Shown here piece by piece: positions 13,815 through 14,899 of a stretch of DNA of 14,899 nucleotides. Position 1 is the stretch's first letter. Each line of letters begins with the position of its first letter. The notes under the pieces are model-generated. The model was not told where the DNA came from. It did not search any database and saw only the letters and a list, made by a program, of their open reading frames with translations. Position numbers and translations under genes: made by a program. The stretch is from Deltaproteobacteria bacterium (GTDB lineage: Bacteria; Desulfobacterota; Desulfuromonadia; Desulfuromonadales; BM103): contig SBFN01000131.1 of assembly GCA_006226895.1 (NCBI GenBank), positions 1 to 14,899 on the forward strand, given 5' to 3'.

Positions 13815-14899
13815 ATGTCAGAAAAAACCAGTCCCCAGACACAACCCAGATTGCTATCACCTTGGCGCCGCCGCTGTCAGTGGGTCACGACTCTGTTACT
13901 GCTGCTGACTCCCTGGATAGAGATCGCAGGCAACAGCTTACTTCGTGTCGACATACCAGAACTGACCCTCTATTTTTTGGGCCAAACACTCCGTATTGAG
14001 GAACTTTATTTAGTCTTGATTGCCAGCCTGGCGATGACTCTCGGCTTTCTTCTGATCACCCTGTTGCTGGGCAGAGTCTGGTGCGGGTGGCTTTGCCCGC
14101 AAACAACCTTGACAGACCTGGCAGAATGGCTGGCAACCCGACTGGGCTTGCATGGGAAGAACAGACAAAACGAAAACGGTTTCGGCAAAAAACTTGCTCT
14201 GCACTCTTTCTACATGGCCTTAGCTTTCCTCGTTTCGTCGAACCTGCTCTGGTACTTTATCAAGCCACTGGACTTTTTTGCCAAGCTGGCGACCCTGCAG
14301 CTTCATTACGCAACCTGGGTATGCCTGCTAACTGTAGCAATGGTCATCTATCTGGACCTGGCATTGCTCCAACGCCTGATGTGCAGTGAATTCTGTCCCT
14401 ACGGTCGCTTCCAGACTGTGCTCGCTGACCAGTCGACCCTGGCCCTGCACCTGCCACCAGCTGAACTGGCACGCTGCATCAATTCCTGCGTACGGGTCTG
14501 TCCTATGCAGATTGACATTCGTAATGGCTATCAGGTTGAATGTATTAACTGCGGCCGCTGCCTTGACGCCTGCCGTCAGGTCATGAACAAACTCAACCAG
14601 CCGGGTCTGATCAGCTACACCTTCGGTACCGAGGGCAAAGGCGCAAAAGCCCTGCTAAACCTGCGCACCCTGCTGTTAAGCATGGTCACCCTGGCACTTG
14701 TAGCAATTCTCTTTTTTGCCGCCCATCAGCGTCCAGAGGCCTCGCTCAAGATAGCTGTCTCACATATGGCCTCGAGCCGGATCTTGAAAGATGGCAAGCT
14801 CGCTACCTTTTTCAACGCCTGGGTCAACAATCGCAGCAGCAGACCGGCGACCTATACTATCAAAGCGAGACAGGCAGAGAGTGAAACGGCATTGATTCT
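13815..14899 (+). CDS. ccoG: CcoG/FixG-family polyferredoxin membrane protein (3' end outside window)
   Basis: An open frame of 361 codons runs off the window end. Visible parts: TM near 24-38, then TM around 65-85, the membrane Cys motif GRVWC90GWLC94PQ, further TMs near 128-145 and 162-182, and LMC190SEFC194PYGRFQ. Ferredoxin-like sites follow at C221, C225, C229 (followed by Pro) and C243, C246, C249, C253. Then come another TM (about 287-306) and the start of the FixG-type C-terminal Ig-like domain. CcoG is linked to copper reduction and cbb3 assembly (family knowledge). The first cluster reads C-X3-C-X3-CP, where CcoG usually has C-X2-C-X2-C-X3-CP, so one Cys is missing. ATG 13815 is the only usual start codon after the upstream in-frame stop at 13764-13766, although no clear ribosome site precedes it. 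Confidence 0.85.
   Translation, partial: MSEKTSPQTQPRLLSPWRRRCQWVTTLLLLLTPWIEIAGNSLLRVDIPELTLYFLGQTLRIEELYLVLIASLAMTLGFLLITLLLGRVWCGWLCPQTTLTDLAEWLATRLGLHGKNRQNENGFGKKLALHSFYMALAFLVSSNLLWYFIKPLDFFAKLATLQLHYATWVCLLTVAMVIYLDLALLQRLMCSEFCPYGRFQTVLADQSTLALHLPPAELARCINSCVRVCPMQIDIRNGYQVECINCGRCLDACRQVMNKLNQPGLISYTFGTEGKGAKALLNLRTLLLSMVTLALVAILFFAAHQRPEASLKIAVSHMASSRILKDGKLATFFNAWVNNRSSRPATYTIKARQAESETALI

Overview
The window looks like the chromosome of a Gram-negative bacterium of the Desulfuromonadales/Geobacterales kind. This is an inference from gene content and style, not a database result. It rests on several large sensor kinases, an NtrC-type sigma-54 regulator, a GEMM-I riboswitch of the Geobacter type, a single polyprenyl diphosphate synthase, and a cbb3 oxidase operon. 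The visible sequence has moderate GC content and no insertion sequences, tRNAs, rRNAs or CRISPR arrays.

Left part (1-3240, all minus strand). A response regulator with a C-terminal PilZ domain (3-752) lies behind a long leader. The leader holds a GEMM-I cyclic-dinucleotide riboswitch (about 823-929) and then a strong intrinsic terminator (774-811). So a cyclic dinucleotide probably controls transcription of a protein that itself carries a possible c-di-GMP-binding domain. Upstream is a DASS/SLC13-family anion (probably dicarboxylate) symporter (1237-2982) with a near-perfect sigma-54 promoter (3047-3062).

Middle part (3406-10475, all minus strand). Reading in the direction of transcription: an orphan sensor histidine kinase (8979-10475), a trans-polyprenyl diphosphate synthase (7900-8868), a small unknown protein (7496-7732), a large Cache-HAMP-PAS histidine kinase (4942-7434) and an NtrC-family sigma-54 activator (3406-4794). 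The last two look like a DctB/DctD- or NtrB/NtrC-style pair. The transporter next to them has a sigma-54 promoter, and a second sigma-54-like element sits ahead of the small gene. The simplest reading is a local circuit in which the pair switches on dicarboxylate uptake and perhaps its own cluster.

Right part (10585-14899, plus strand). Divergent from the orphan kinase, tandem sigma-70 promoters drive ccoN-ccoO-ccoQ-ccoP (10706-13684), a cbb3-type high-affinity cytochrome c oxidase. An intrinsic terminator follows, then ccoG (13815 to beyond the window end), a polyferredoxin-type assembly protein. CcoN keeps all the expected heme and CuB ligands. The heme c carriers are redistributed: CcoO has two CXXCH sites instead of one and CcoP has one instead of two, so the total of three is kept. 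This is the most unusual protein architecture in the window. A 13-bp palindrome resembling a Fur-family site overlaps the probable -10 of the orphan kinase, in the intergenic region shared with the oxidase operon.
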